Source: a virus
Length of the DNA stretch: 64,000 nucleotides
IMG/VR virus record: IMGVR_UViG_3300024289_000023
Span: 1 to 64,000 of that record
Strand: one strand, 5' to 3'
Shown here: piece by piece, positions 6,382 to 16,500 of the stretch
Numbering within the stretch: the stretch's first letter is position 1
Layout: every line of letters begins with the position of its first letter
Notes under the pieces: generated by a model
The model's database searches: none
Told to the model about the DNA's origin: nothing
What the model saw: only the letters and a program-made list of their open reading frames with translations
Made by a program: the position numbers and the translations under genes

Positions 6382-6792
6382 GTAGTCTAAGTATTCATTG
6401 AAAAGCACTTCTTCCATTTGAAATGCTTGTTGTTCCCATGGTTGGTCTTCATAGTCCGTCTCAGAGTGGTCTATGCCCCTCCAGTACCTCTTTCCGTGCT
6501 TATCCTTCAGAGCACCCATAACATGCTGATAAACATGCCAGAGTTCGTGTAGAAGGGTTCTGGTGTAATGGTCAGGGTCCATATGATTGTGTAGTTCAAT
6601 CTCAAAGCATCTTGGTCTCCAATTACAACCAATTACTCCTACCCAACCATAAACTCCATCGCGTAACATTCCACGATGATTGACAATGATTTCAAGTTTA
6701 TATCTTGGAAGGTGTTTGGAAATGAACCAATCTACAACTTGATTGCAACGACGCTTGCTATAGTTGTATCCACTGGTGTATAATGTAAGCAT
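6367..6792 (-). CDS. SprT-like zinc metallopeptidase-type protein, 141 aa
   Basis: 141 residues. Residues about 80-95 read TLLHELWHVYQHVMG, a classic HExxH zinc-binding motif. A later Glu-rich segment (YEDQPWEQQAFQMEE) can supply the third ligand, as in gluzincins and SprT-like proteins. It has no signal peptide, so it would act inside the cell. SprT-like enzymes cut DNA-protein crosslinks; the actual substrate here is unknown. Confidence 0.68.
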   Translation of the reverse strand: MLTLYTSGYNYSKRRCNQVVDWFISKHLPRYKLEIIVNHRGMLRDGVYGWVGVIGCNWRPRCFEIELHNHMDPDHYTRTLLHELWHVYQHVMGALKDKHGKRYWRGIDHSETDYEDQPWEQQAFQMEEVLFNEYLDYLTQH

Positions 6793-6896
6793 CAGAATAG
6801 TGCATTAAACACTGCTTCGGTTACTTTGGTTGCCCAATGAGCAACCCATACAAAACTGCCGACAAAAATCAGTCGGTTCAGATTTGAGTACCTCAT
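6792..6896 (-). CDS. Very small membrane peptide, 34 aa
   Basis: 34 codons: MRYSNLNRLIFVGSFVWVAH then WATKVTEAVFNALF. One short hydrophobic helix. The stop overlaps the next start (TGATG) and GAGAAA precedes the ATG. It follows a hairpin and TATAAT element directly. Function unknown. Confidence 0.5.
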   Translation of the reverse strand: MRYSNLNRLIFVGSFVWVAHWATKVTEAVFNALF

Positions 6897-6919
6897 TCGT
6901 TTCTCAGGTGTCTTTAGAC

Positions 6920-6952
6920 ATTATAAAACCTCCCAAGTCGGTTTTGGGAGGT
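6920..6952 (-). terminator. Hairpin terminator ending in a -10 element
   Basis: Minus strand. A perfect 9-bp stem (6928-6936 with 6944-6952, 7-nt loop) is followed by TTTTATAATG. This can end transcription from the tail-fibre chaperone at 6986. TATAAT (6925-6920) may also act as a -10 box for the genes below, although no -35 is visible. Same layout as the hairpin at 3742-3774. Confidence 0.6.
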
Positions 6953-6985
6953 CAGTGGACAGTTTTATGAGTGTCTACCTCAAGT

Positions 6986-7453
6986 TCAATTTGGAATTAA
7001 ATTTAGTAAAGATTCTAAATCACTTATTGAACTGAACGAATATCTGTTTTTCAGAGGAAATTCTGGAAAGACATATTCTTCAGGATATAAATCTTCGTTA
7101 GAAAGAAAACGAAGATTTGATCTATATTCAACTAAACTTGAATATTCCGCATCGGATAAAGATGTTTCTCCATTAGAACTAGATTGTTCAGAATGTCTTT
7201 GAACTAACCAATCAGTTTCAGTTAAAACTAAAGAAACTTTAGTTTTTAATTCTGTTTGATAACTTTTCTTAAATGTGTTGCGATTAAATTGTTCAACCTC
7301 AGTTTCGGAGAATGGAACTACTTCCCCATCAACAAGTTTATAAAAACTATGACCTTCATGTTCAGTTGGAATTAAATACCAACCATCACCTTCTTGTTCA
7401 GATGATACTTGAACTGTACTAATATTTTGTTCGTTAAATTGTACGTATGCCAT
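6986..7453 (-). CDS. Tail fibre assembly chaperone-like protein, 155 aa
   Basis: 155 residues. The N-terminus is beta-rich (QFNEQNISTVQ). The second half carries LVLTETDWLVQRHSEQSS and LSDAEYSSLVEYRSNLR, the TDW ... E ... YR-x2-LR pattern typical of tail-fibre assembly proteins (Tfa and related chaperones). It lies just after the fibre genes, the usual place. It probably folds or attaches the distal fibre protein at 7472-8734. Confidence 0.66.
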   Translation of the reverse strand: MAYVQFNEQNISTVQVSSEQEGDGWYLIPTEHEGHSFYKLVDGEVVPFSETEVEQFNRNTFKKSYQTELKTKVSLVLTETDWLVQRHSEQSSSNGETSLSDAEYSSLVEYRSNLRFLSNEDLYPEEYVFPEFPLKNRYSFSSISDLESLLNLIPN

Positions 7454-7471
7454 TAGAGTACTCCTTTTATA

Positions 7472-8734
7472 TTATCTATTACCATACATGTCTGCACATG
7501 CATTATAAACTTTGTAGAATTGATACTGATTAGTTGAAGTTAGACCGTATCTATACCAATCAGCAAATTTCATAGTATTAATCATTCTACTATCAACTTG
7601 AATATATGGATCAGAAAAAGTAGATGATAAATTATAGAATTTATTTTGGTCATACATCCAAAAAATACCACCAGTATTTGTCCAATAGTATGATGTTGCA
7701 ACTTGCATGACAACATAAGTTGTTTGTGCTGGAATTGTAATGTTTGCCGACCAAGTAAGTCCGTAACTACTATTACCAGTTCTTTGCCCAAGATTTGTCC
7801 AAGTACCAGATGTTACTCCACTATAAGTTCCGTTTTGTCCCGGAGAATATACCCACAAAGAACTTCCATCATGTCCAGATGACCAATATGATGAATGCAT
7901 TCCATAAATTGTAATTGTCTTAGAAATGTTGGAATGATTACGAATTGGCATCATTAAGATGCTTACGGGGTTGTAAGAAGTACTGTTTGGATATGCTCCT
8001 GATAGAGCTTGAGAACCTATATTATTCCCAGTCACATTCATCTGCTGTCTAGTGAGAGGATAATTTTGTCCAGTATCTCCATAATTATAAGTACTATCAT
8101 TTACTCTTGGGATAAATCCTAAACCAAACCAAGACCACTGTTCGGCATCAGACTGTCCATTGGCACCATATGCACGAAGATCGCTGACCAATGGACCAGC
8201 AGCTACAGCAGGACCATTAGTTGCCCAACCATTCAGAGTATTTTGTCTTGCATTAATACTATAGATTGCCGAAATACTTTTTCTTGTTCCGCCAAAAATC
8301 TGCTCAAGAGAGTTATAATCGGCAGATGTGACTGGTTGCCAAGTTTGATCACCTCTTAAGAAAGTTCCTGAGTTAGCAGTACCTGATGCTAATCTTGCAG
8401 TTGGTATTGTACCAGAACTAAGATTTCCTGCATTAAAAAATATCGAACTATCATATCCATCAAGTAAATCTGCATTCAGATTGTTTACTTTAGTTGTAGA
8501 TGAAACTGTAAATGGCGCGGTGCCTGAAGCAGTATTTGATGTAAAAGTAGGTGCAGTAATAGTACCACTAGAAACGGTAAATCCCGAGGGGAAATTGGCT
8601 GAAGAAAGAGTTGTAATTCCAGTTACATTCAGATTTCCTTGAACAGTAATGCTACCCGTAGATGTCAAAGCAGGAACAGTAGGTCCACCTGTCCCTAATC
8701 TATTTGCAATATTATCAACATTTAGTTGAGACAT
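7472..8734 (-). CDS. Tail fibre protein, 420 aa
   Basis: 420 residues, starting MSQLNVDNIANRLGTGG, a leader common in marine phage fibre genes. Residues 20-140 contain repeats of the type seen in fibre shafts (STGSITVQGNLNVTGITT, LNADLLDGYDS). Residues about 150-420 form a Trp/Tyr-rich, Gly/Ser-rich globular region likely to bind the host surface. Preceded by a TATAAATA late promoter and followed by a chaperone gene. Exact receptor unknown. Confidence 0.75.
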   Translation of the reverse strand: MSQLNVDNIANRLGTGGPTVPALTSTGSITVQGNLNVTGITTLSSANFPSGFTVSSGTITAPTFTSNTASGTAPFTVSSTTKVNNLNADLLDGYDSSIFFNAGNLSSGTIPTARLASGTANSGTFLRGDQTWQPVTSADYNSLEQIFGGTRKSISAIYSINARQNTLNGWATNGPAVAAGPLVSDLRAYGANGQSDAEQWSWFGLGFIPRVNDSTYNYGDTGQNYPLTRQQMNVTGNNIGSQALSGAYPNSTSYNPVSILMMPIRNHSNISKTITIYGMHSSYWSSGHDGSSLWVYSPGQNGTYSGVTSGTWTNLGQRTGNSSYGLTWSANITIPAQTTYVVMQVATSYYWTNTGGIFWMYDQNKFYNLSSTFSDPYIQVDSRMINTMKFADWYRYGLTSTNQYQFYKVYNACADMYGNR

Positions 8735-8755
8735 ATCCCTAATTTGTTTTTTAGT

Positions 8756-8763
8756 TATTTATA
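8756..8763 (-). promoter_or_regulatory. T4-type late promoter TATAAATA
   Basis: Perfect TATAAATA on the minus strand, 21 bases before the fibre gene start at 8734. T4-like phages use this box with the gp55/gp33/gp45 late transcription system. Confidence 0.65.
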
Positions 8764-8765
8764 GT

Positions 8766-10019
8766 CTATTTATTTAATCCCAGTGGATTTATAACTACAA
8801 CCTTATTGGAATCAATGTTTAAAGTTCCGTTAAAATCTATCACTAACTTTGCAAAATTTCCTACAACATAACTTGACGAGACTCCTGTATTTTGATTTCC
8901 AATTGTGATTGTTTCATTCGCTAATATTCTTTTTTCAAAAGGTAGATGCCCAAACATATCTTTTGCATCTTCAACATATGATCCAAGAATACCTTCATCT
9001 CTCATTGCAACTTCAATTCGTGAAGTTGAGTTATTGACCCTAACGCTTACTCCAGTTCCAACAAAGTCTAATGTCGTAAGACCTGCACCAACATATATTC
9101 CATTAGAGTTTATACCAACGATTGCACCTGCTGTGATATTTAATAATCTTCGGTTGAAATCAATAACTGGTACATTGCCTGCTCTGTATTGTCCTGTTAT
9201 ATTAAAGTTTGCTGATGTTGTGACTCCGGATATGAAAGAATCGCCATCAACATAAAGAGCTGATGTTGGAGCAGCAAAATTAATACCCAAAGATCCGTTA
9301 AAATATGCACCGCCAGCAACTTGAAGTCTTTGGTTTGCCGTTCCAGTTGGGGTATCTGCGCCAATTAATAGAGCACTTGAAGCGTGTCTCCATCTAAATC
9401 TATTTGTAGAGTTAGTCTGGAATATAATATCTTGAGAATCATTATGATTAATGATTAATCCACCTGTAGTTGATGTTATCAGAGTTCTATTCCCAGTACC
9501 ACCAACTTCAGATAATCCTAAAGTTCCGGCAATAGAAACTTGAGTTGTTGGCGTAACTGTAAGAGCAATTCCAAGTCTTGATGATATATATGCGTTGCCA
9601 GTTACTTGAAGTGATTGTGATGGAGTGCCAGTTGAAGTGGCAGATCCAATTATAACTGGATTTCCTCTAAAAAGCGTAGTATTTGTAAATGTGGAAATTC
9701 CAGTAAAAAGAGAAGTGTCAGTTACATGAAATTTTGATGTTGGAGTTGAAATTCCGATACCAACATTATCAGTACCTGTATCATAAAAAAAGTTATTTGC
9801 ACCCGCAGGATATCCACCATTATTCAATTGAATTGATTTTGCTGGACCCGTTGGAACAAATGATGCGACAATATTAGTTAAATATCTACCATCTCCATGA
9901 TAATAATTGGCAGTAACAACACCAGAAACATTTATATCTGTTAATATTCCTATTCTTTTAGCCGCATCATTTACACCCAAATAAGATGCAAACTGCGATA
10001 GTTCTCTGTTGTATGCCAT
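8766..10019 (-). CDS. Tail fibre or virion structural protein, 417 aa
   Basis: 417 residues with an N-terminal head (MAYNRELSQFASYLGVNDA) and a repeated beta-strand shaft: NVGIGISTPTSKFHVTDTS, LGIALTVTPTTQVSIAGTL, LGINFAAPTSALYVDGDS. These GIG(x)TP(T)SxLxV units are typical of trimeric phage fibres. Ends VVVINPLGLNK. Preceded by TCTAAATA at 10041-10048. Confidence 0.72.
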   Translation of the reverse strand: MAYNRELSQFASYLGVNDAAKRIGILTDINVSGVVTANYYHGDGRYLTNIVASFVPTGPAKSIQLNNGGYPAGANNFFYDTGTDNVGIGISTPTSKFHVTDTSLFTGISTFTNTTLFRGNPVIIGSATSTGTPSQSLQVTGNAYISSRLGIALTVTPTTQVSIAGTLGLSEVGGTGNRTLITSTTGGLIINHNDSQDIIFQTNSTNRFRWRHASSALLIGADTPTGTANQRLQVAGGAYFNGSLGINFAAPTSALYVDGDSFISGVTTSANFNITGQYRAGNVPVIDFNRRLLNITAGAIVGINSNGIYVGAGLTTLDFVGTGVSVRVNNSTSRIEVAMRDEGILGSYVEDAKDMFGHLPFEKRILANETITIGNQNTGVSSSYVVGNFAKLVIDFNGTLNIDSNKVVVINPLGLNK

Positions 10020-10040
10020 TCTTGTAGATCTCCTATGTCT

Positions 10041-10048
10041 TATTTAGA
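10041..10048 (-). promoter_or_regulatory. Late promoter variant TCTAAATA
   Basis: Minus strand TCTAAATA 21 bases before the start at 10019. It belongs to the recurrent [A/C/T]CTAAATA group seen at the same distance before several genes here. Confidence 0.45.
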
Positions 10049-10063
10049 ATTGGAGCGAAATAA

Positions 10064-12985
10064 TTAAGCAATATTTCCAATTGAGTCTGAATTTCCTAAG
10101 CACCTAATTTTTAGATAACTATCCTTAAGCGGCGTAATTGTACCAGCACTGACAAATGCTTTTAAAGTCACTCTGCAGTCTGCAGATGGTATAGCAAGTC
10201 CTTTAACCTGAATCAATCCTCCTGCACCATTAATAATAGATGCTGATGGAGACATTGTGACTGTTTGACCAGTTCCTGCAAGTACTCTTCCACCAACAAT
10301 GTCAATATTACCAGTAACATTACCAGTTGCAGTTAATGATGCAAATCCAGACCCGGAAGAAGAACTGAAGAGCAATGTGCAAGTTCCTGCTGTCGTTTTC
10401 GTGAAGAAGAGATTATAGTCAATTTCATAATAATGTCCAGAGAGAAGTGAAACTCCTACATTGTTTCCAAACCAAGAAACTGAGGTTTCTGCCGTTGTTG
10501 CACTAATATCACTACCGTTTGCATTTAATCTATAAAATTGCGTTGAGTCAATAAATGCTCTCTTAGTTCCATTTGTAATATCATTTTGTGTTACGAATAG
10601 ATTCACTCCATCATATTCAATTGCATTTGATTCTGGCGTTGTTAATAAAGATCCTGCATTAACTTTGATTGGAGCTCCATTAGGAGTTGTTCTACCAGCA
10701 CCAATATGCAAATTGCTACTGATTGTTGTTGTTCCAATTCCAACACCGGGAATAGATGTGTCAAAAACAAATGGTTTTGACGAATCTGAACTTGAAATTT
10801 GAGTAGTAACTCCTGCGGAGGATGATGTTAGAACAACATTAAATGAACCAGAAGACCCAACATTCAATAATACACCATCTTGTCCAGCAAGTCCCTGAGT
10901 ACCTTGAACACCTTGTGGACCTGTATTGCCGAGAGGACCTAGAGTTCCTTGTGAACCTTCAGTTCCTTGCGCTCCCTGACCAGCAAAGGCTCCCTCTCTT
11001 CCTTGAACACTGGTGCCTTGAGTGCCTTGTGTTCCATTAGAACCTTGAAGACCTTGAACACCTTGATTTGATCTACCTTGAATTCCTTGAACACCTTGAG
11101 AACCTTGGGAACCATCTTGACCAACATAACCTTCATTTCCCTGAATTCCCATGAGACCTTGAATACCATCAAGTCCCTGAATTCCTTGAGCACCTTGGAT
11201 TCCTAATGTTGAACTATTAATCCAAGAAACATTAGAACCATCACTTCCTAAGACATAACCCAAAGAACCAAAATTTCCATCTTTATCTAAGATATTTCCC
11301 GTTACTTTAAGATCTCCTTGTACATGCAAGTCAGTATCTGCTTTTGTTGTACCTATACCAACTCTACTTTGTCGGTAAATTGTTGTTCCTGCTCCAGTAG
11401 TCCAACGCGAAGCGACAAAAAGACTGCCATTTTGATATAATGAACCACCAAAGTTAATATCAGAATTTACATCTAAAGAATATGCTGATTTTGCCGTTGT
11501 TCCTATGCCGACATTAGATAATGTATGAATTCCAACTGATGTTTTATTCCAATATTGGGTGCTACCAACACTTACGCCAAGTAAATATTGTCCATCACCA
11601 TAGTATGTTATAATACCAGATGATGCAGTAACAATACCCGCAGATATTGATACATTTCCTACAGAAAGACCGGAAGAATTTACAAATCTTTGTACCAATA
11701 CAGAACTTGCAGAACTAATTCCGGTTGATATTGTGCTGGATGCTCCAATTTGAACTACATCTTTTTGAGTAACTCTACTTGAGAATCCTACTGGAGAATT
11801 AATCGGGATTACAGTGGTTTTTGCAAATCCGGGACTGATTAAAACCGCATTAACATAACCACTTTGAACTAAAATTGTTGAGAATCCAACAACTGGAACA
11901 TCTGTAAAAATACCAACGATACTGATAGAACTTCCAACAGATACTCCAATTGTACTTGCAACACCAATTGCTGTTGAACCTATTCCAGTGTTAATTGCTG
12001 TTGAAGTATTTAAAAATGTTCTATTATATGGAGTAACTGCAGTTGTAGTTATTGCAACAACAGGTGCTGAAGTTAGCACTCCAACTACAGTAATTCTATC
12101 TCCAACTATAATATCGGAACTACTGTCTAAAATTATTTCTGTTGATCCAATAGAAACTGGATTATCTACTGTCTTTGTAAAATTTAAACTTGAATATTGT
12201 TGTCCAGTTACATTTAATTCGTCAGTTGTGATAGTTCCAGTATCAATTTTATTTTGTGGACCATTTATAGTTACACTTGAAGAACCTACAGTCAATATTC
12301 CAGTGATTCTTGCATCACCATCGATATAGTTTATGTCAGTTGGTGTAATGAATACTGTAACTCCTGCACCCGTGCCAGCAGCAACTACATCACCGCCAAC
12401 AAAGTTAATTGATGTAACTAAATCAACTGTACCTACAGGTGTTCCTTCATCAAGAACTGTAATACCATTAATAGTTGATCCGCCAGTATATGCGCCGAGC
12501 ACACCATAACCAACAAGTTCTACAATATCACCCTGATTTGTTGAAGAAACTAAAGTTACATCGACACTGCTATCATAGTATTCTGAACTTGATAATTTTA
12601 CACCATTGACAAAAACATCAAGTTCATTTGGTGTATGAGTAAATGGAAACTCAAATTGTCCATCAAAAGCAGTATAAGTTTGTACCGTTCTAAAATTAGG
12701 AAAACTTGACCACTCAACTCCACTATAAGTTGTTCTTAGATACTGTCCAGTTGATCCTAAACTTGTTAGACTTCCTGCAGCTACTGGTCCTTCAAGTACA
12801 AGAGTTTGGAAAGTTGCAATTCCGGTTAAATTTATATGAGTTGCGGCAATACCACCACGAACATCTAAAGTTGCTCTTGTTACGGTAGTACCAATACCAA
12901 CTTTATCGTTTGTAGCGTCGGCAAAGATAAGATTATTGTTTACTTCTAAACCGTTTTTGACAACAAAATTCTTATTTATTCCCAT
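10064..12985 (-). CDS. Tail fibre protein with collagen-like shaft, 973 aa
   Basis: 973 residues. Residues 1-590 are repeated beta-strand fibre modules (VGIGTTVTRATLDVRG, VGIGTTKADTDLHVQG). Residues about 595-705 are Gly-x-y repeats rich in Gln (GIQGAQGIQGLDGIQG), which would form a collagen-like triple helix. Residues about 730-973 form a compact beta-sandwich-like head (TAETSVSWFGNNVG, GTITPLKDSYLKIRC) resembling TNF/C1q-type trimer heads in other phages. The transcription signal is the late promoter at 13012-13019. Confidence 0.78.
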   Translation of the reverse strand: MGINKNFVVKNGLEVNNNLIFADATNDKVGIGTTVTRATLDVRGGIAATHINLTGIATFQTLVLEGPVAAGSLTSLGSTGQYLRTTYSGVEWSSFPNFRTVQTYTAFDGQFEFPFTHTPNELDVFVNGVKLSSSEYYDSSVDVTLVSSTNQGDIVELVGYGVLGAYTGGSTINGITVLDEGTPVGTVDLVTSINFVGGDVVAAGTGAGVTVFITPTDINYIDGDARITGILTVGSSSVTINGPQNKIDTGTITTDELNVTGQQYSSLNFTKTVDNPVSIGSTEIILDSSSDIIVGDRITVVGVLTSAPVVAITTTAVTPYNRTFLNTSTAINTGIGSTAIGVASTIGVSVGSSISIVGIFTDVPVVGFSTILVQSGYVNAVLISPGFAKTTVIPINSPVGFSSRVTQKDVVQIGASSTISTGISSASSVLVQRFVNSSGLSVGNVSISAGIVTASSGIITYYGDGQYLLGVSVGSTQYWNKTSVGIHTLSNVGIGTTAKSAYSLDVNSDINFGGSLYQNGSLFVASRWTTGAGTTIYRQSRVGIGTTKADTDLHVQGDLKVTGNILDKDGNFGSLGYVLGSDGSNVSWINSSTLGIQGAQGIQGLDGIQGLMGIQGNEGYVGQDGSQGSQGVQGIQGRSNQGVQGLQGSNGTQGTQGTSVQGREGAFAGQGAQGTEGSQGTLGPLGNTGPQGVQGTQGLAGQDGVLLNVGSSGSFNVVLTSSSAGVTTQISSSDSSKPFVFDTSIPGVGIGTTTISSNLHIGAGRTTPNGAPIKVNAGSLLTTPESNAIEYDGVNLFVTQNDITNGTKRAFIDSTQFYRLNANGSDISATTAETSVSWFGNNVGVSLLSGHYYEIDYNLFFTKTTAGTCTLLFSSSSGSGFASLTATGNVTGNIDIVGGRVLAGTGQTVTMSPSASIINGAGGLIQVKGLAIPSADCRVTLKAFVSAGTITPLKDSYLKIRCLGNSDSIGNIA
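10871..11203 (-). repeat. Collagen-like Gly-x-y coding repeat
   Basis: About 37 tandem Gly-x-y triplets in the 973-residue fibre protein, with Gln-Gly steps dominating (GIQG, GVQG, GTQG). At DNA level this shows as repeated ccttg/caagg units on the plus strand. Short interruptions (RSNQG, FAGQG) break the period. Confidence 0.8.
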
Positions 12986-13011
12986 TGGAGGAGAGCGCCT
13001 ACCTTTTTACT

Positions 13012-13023
13012 TATTTATAAATA
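13012..13023. promoter_or_regulatory. Overlapping divergent late promoters
   Basis: TATAAATA reads on the minus strand at 13019-13012, 26 bases before the fibre gene start at 12985. TATAAATA also reads on the plus strand at 13016-13023, 24 bases before the gene at 13048. The two boxes share four bases, so polymerase binding in one direction should exclude the other. Confidence 0.65.
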
Positions 13024-13047
13024 TTATAAAAGTATTTCAGAATTAAT

Positions 13048-13311
13048 ATGGCTTCTCAAGTTTTAAGTGGAAGTACTAATGCAACATATACCAATAGCAC
13101 CGGTCAAAATGTAAGATTAGTGATAAACTTCATGGCAAATTGTACTTTGATGAATTGGGGTGGAATATCCCTTACTGGAGGTTCAACAAGTATAGCAAAA
13201 GGTCGTGAGCCTCTTGTTTTTCCTAATGAAATTGTTCTCTCCGCAAATCAATCATTTAGTGCAACATGCGGTGCTTACAATATTATTGTAATCAAAGAAG
13301 ACGGAACCTAA
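13048..13311 (+). CDS. Small virion-type protein on the opposite strand, 87 aa
   Basis: 87 residues, MASQVLSGSTNATYTNST to VIKEDGT. Beta-rich with QNVRLVINFMANCTLMNWGG and a Gly/Ser stretch, like small tail-fibre or decoration proteins of marine phages. It is alone on the plus strand inside the minus-strand fibre array. It has its own late promoter and ends exactly where the convergent gene at 13312 ends. Function unknown. Confidence 0.6.
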   Translation: MASQVLSGSTNATYTNSTGQNVRLVINFMANCTLMNWGGISLTGGSTSIAKGREPLVFPNEIVLSANQSFSATCGAYNIIVIKEDGT

Positions 13312-13518
13312 TCAAATAGGATTAGAAAATCCATTTGTTGTAAATGGAGTCTTAAAAGAAACATCAGCAGCAAGTTTATCTTTTGTGATAGTTGCGGCAG
13401 CAATTTTTGCTGCCGTAACATTCCCGTCAGCAATTTTTGCAGTTGTGACTGCAGAATTGGCAATATCTGCAGTCCCCACTGCTCCATCTAAAATTAAATC
13501 TACTTGTGTTTGAGACAT
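13312..13518 (-). CDS. Short fibre-type repeat protein, 68 aa
   Basis: 68 residues: MSQTQVDLILDGAVGTADI then repeats of the NSAVTTAKIADGNVTAAKIA type, found in shafts of phage tail fibres and bacterial adhesins, and a short tail ending NGFSNPI. An AGGAGG site precedes the ATG. The length suggests a fragment or small attachment module in the fibre complex. Confidence 0.62.
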   Translation of the reverse strand: MSQTQVDLILDGAVGTADIANSAVTTAKIADGNVTAAKIAAATITKDKLAADVSFKTPFTTNGFSNPI

Positions 13519-13535
13519 TTTAGTAACCTCCTAAT

Positions 13536-16500
13536 TTAGAATAATCGCCAACCAATGGTGCTATTTACAAACATGAGATTCAGCGAAACATAACCGACAT
13601 CCATTATCATGTCTTCCGCAAGTCCCATGAGTAAACTACCATTTCTTGCGATGGTAATATTTTGGAAATTGCCTGTGTTGTTTATTGTAACAAACCACCC
13701 AGCCACTGGATTTGTTGGCAAAGTTATTGTGGTATTATTTTGAGTTACGGAACAAAATTCCTTGTTAACTAACACTTTGTTTGCTGTAGTCGATGTTGTT
13801 GAATATAGATTTTTCCAAGTTATGCCAGCACCTACAGTTGAATCAATTGTTAACATAGTACCTTCAGGTCCAGGTCCAACAATTATTGCACTGTTGTTTG
13901 CAGATCCAACAACAAGTTCACCTTTGTTCTTCCAAGAGTTATCAGATAATAATGCACCCTGAGCACCTAATGCAACTATGAAGTGAGATTTTCCTGCCTG
14001 TGGTGGGGTTAAAAAGCGAATTGTATTTGTGTTATCCCCAGCAGTTTGTAGAACTGTATAGTCAGTTCCTGGTTTCTGAATAACTCCCCCAATAGAAACT
14101 ATAAGGTTTGCCGCATTACCTGATGGTATATAGTTAGTACCATTAATCTTCATGGAGAAATCAGTTCTTGAACCATTGAAAGGTCCACCATTAATTGCCT
14201 GATCAATACTATCAACAACAGCTGAGTTTCCTAATGGATATGCACCAGTAAGAGAGGAACTGTTGGTGGGAACAAATCCAAGAGCTGTGGTAACTTCGGA
14301 ATATGATAATGGGGCATCTGCACCATTTGCCTTTAAGAAATTAGTTGGCGTTGCGTTCAATTTAATAAACTGATTTGCTCTATAAATTGAAGTTTCACCA
14401 AGTCCAATAATATTGACTGTAGAAATGCCAGTTGTTGTATTGTATTGAGTATCTACACGAAGATTTGTGCCTACAAACTTAATTTGAGTTGTTAATCCAA
14501 CATATGAGGTACTATTAGCGAGACCAATAGCAATATTGTCGGAAGAAACTGTAATGGTTGCGATACCTATCGCAGATCCAAAAGAACCATTAATCTTAAT
14601 CGGACCAGATCCTCTTATGTCTATGTTGGATGCAACACCAACAAAGTTTCCATTTGCAGATAGTCCAACAGCATTTTCCGAATATGGGAAGATTCTTCCA
14701 AACTTTTCCCATCTATTATTATTAGTATAAACCCAACCAATATAATCACCCGTAGATGGAATAGCGTTATAATGAACATCACCCGGGTTACCAGCAAGTG
14801 CTGGAGTAGAAATTCCTACAGTATGCTTTCTTGAGACTGCTGCATCTCCTTGTAAGAAGAGAGAAACTACTTCAATACCTTTAGATGAATTTGAAGTTAT
14901 CTTCTCATTGAAAACTACTGGTCCATTGAACTCAGAAATTGCTCTTCCGTTTGCCCCACCTTCAACACGGATAGAACGATTAAAAGTCCCTTCAATAGCA
15001 GTCAAAACATTAAGAGACGGTTCATTTCCAATATCTTCACCAGTTACGGTTAAGATTGGAGTATCAAATACTTCTTCCTGTCCAGTAACTGTGCTTAATT
15101 TCTTATTACCCGCATATGAAATTCCTTTATCATTCATACCGGTGTAGAAATTAACACCACCTTCTCTTCTTGTAGATTGTGCTAATAATTCTTCTTCTGT
15201 GGAAGTTTGTCTATCTTGCTTATCGGGGAAAGCAGTTGAATAGTTACCTGGTCCAAATCCAACATATTCGAAGGTATGACCAGATGCACGAATAATTGAA
15301 TTTCTTCTTAACTCAACTGGATTTACACTTATTCTTCTTACTGTAGAGTTAATTTTGTGACTTACTGCTTTAGTACCAAGAGCACCTCTAAATACAAAAA
15401 TTGGATCTCCACTAACAATTGTTGATGGTACAGTTGTTTTAACTCTTACAACTTCTCCGTCTATTTGCAAGTAATCTCCAATTTTAATATCCAAATTATC
15501 AATTCCTCGGATGGTCACATTATCCGTGGTTGCATCGGTAATACCAAAAAGCAAAGTAGTAGTGATTCCAGCATAATTATAATTCACTCTTCCAGAAATA
15601 TTTTCATTATCGGGACTTATATCTCCATAATTTGAAGTTACTCCTTCTGGATAAACATGACCAAAACTTGTACTGTTTTGAGCTGTGGTAGCAATTCCAA
15701 CATTTACTACAAAGGACGTTAACCCAACATTATTAATAATAGAGAATCTTCCATTATGAATTGGAAGTTGATTTCCACTCAGTCTAACAGTATTGTCTAT
15801 ACTAAAACCATGATTTTCTAATGTTACAATCGTAGCAATTCCAGTTGTATGGGTATATCTAATCGTTGAAATTCCAATAGATCTTCCAGTTAAATAAACA
15901 AAGGAATTTTCTGAGAATGTTCTTCCAACCCCAGTTGAACTTCGATTAGGCACGGGATTTGCTGAAACTGCCACAAAGCTCTTTGCAGCGCCAACCTTAA
16001 CATCGGTAATTCTATATAAATCATTATATTCCAAATAGGAGACTGAAGAAATTCCAGAAACCCTCACTACATCTCCAACATTATTATAAATTTTCGAAAC
16101 AGTAACAACTCCGTGAGTGTGTCCAGTTGTTGTTGCTATACCGACTACAGCAAGTGTATTTCCGATTCCATATGCACTACCACCATGCATAATTTGAACT
16201 TGGGAAAGACTTCCGTAAGAGTCAATTACAACTTTTGCAGTTGCATCTTGACCTGCAGCAGACCCAACAAATCCGACTAATTTTGCATTATAATATGTGC
16301 CGGGAACATATTTTGCTCCAGTATTTGCAATACTTACTTTAGTGACTCGATTTAGACCATGTTCTATTGATGTATAAAAGTCATGATTTGTTTGAGATGA
16401 TGATTTGATGTCAGTAATACCAACTCCAACATCATTATCTTTAAGAAAATCATTAATAGTTTCTTTAGTAATACTATTTTGTACATCATCAACAACAACT

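Noticed and set aside
8905-9255. 116-residue plus-strand ORF in a fibre gene
   Set aside because: Shadow caused by repetitive beta-strand codons on the other strand; no start signals.
10871-11203. CRISPR-like repeats
   Set aside because: The period is 9 bases per Gly-x-y triplet and variable, and it translates to a collagen-like shaft; there are no unique spacers of constant length.
11988-12329. 113-residue plus-strand ORF in the large fibre gene
   Set aside because: Same reason: mirror of Val/Thr-rich repeats; no promoter or ribosome-binding site.
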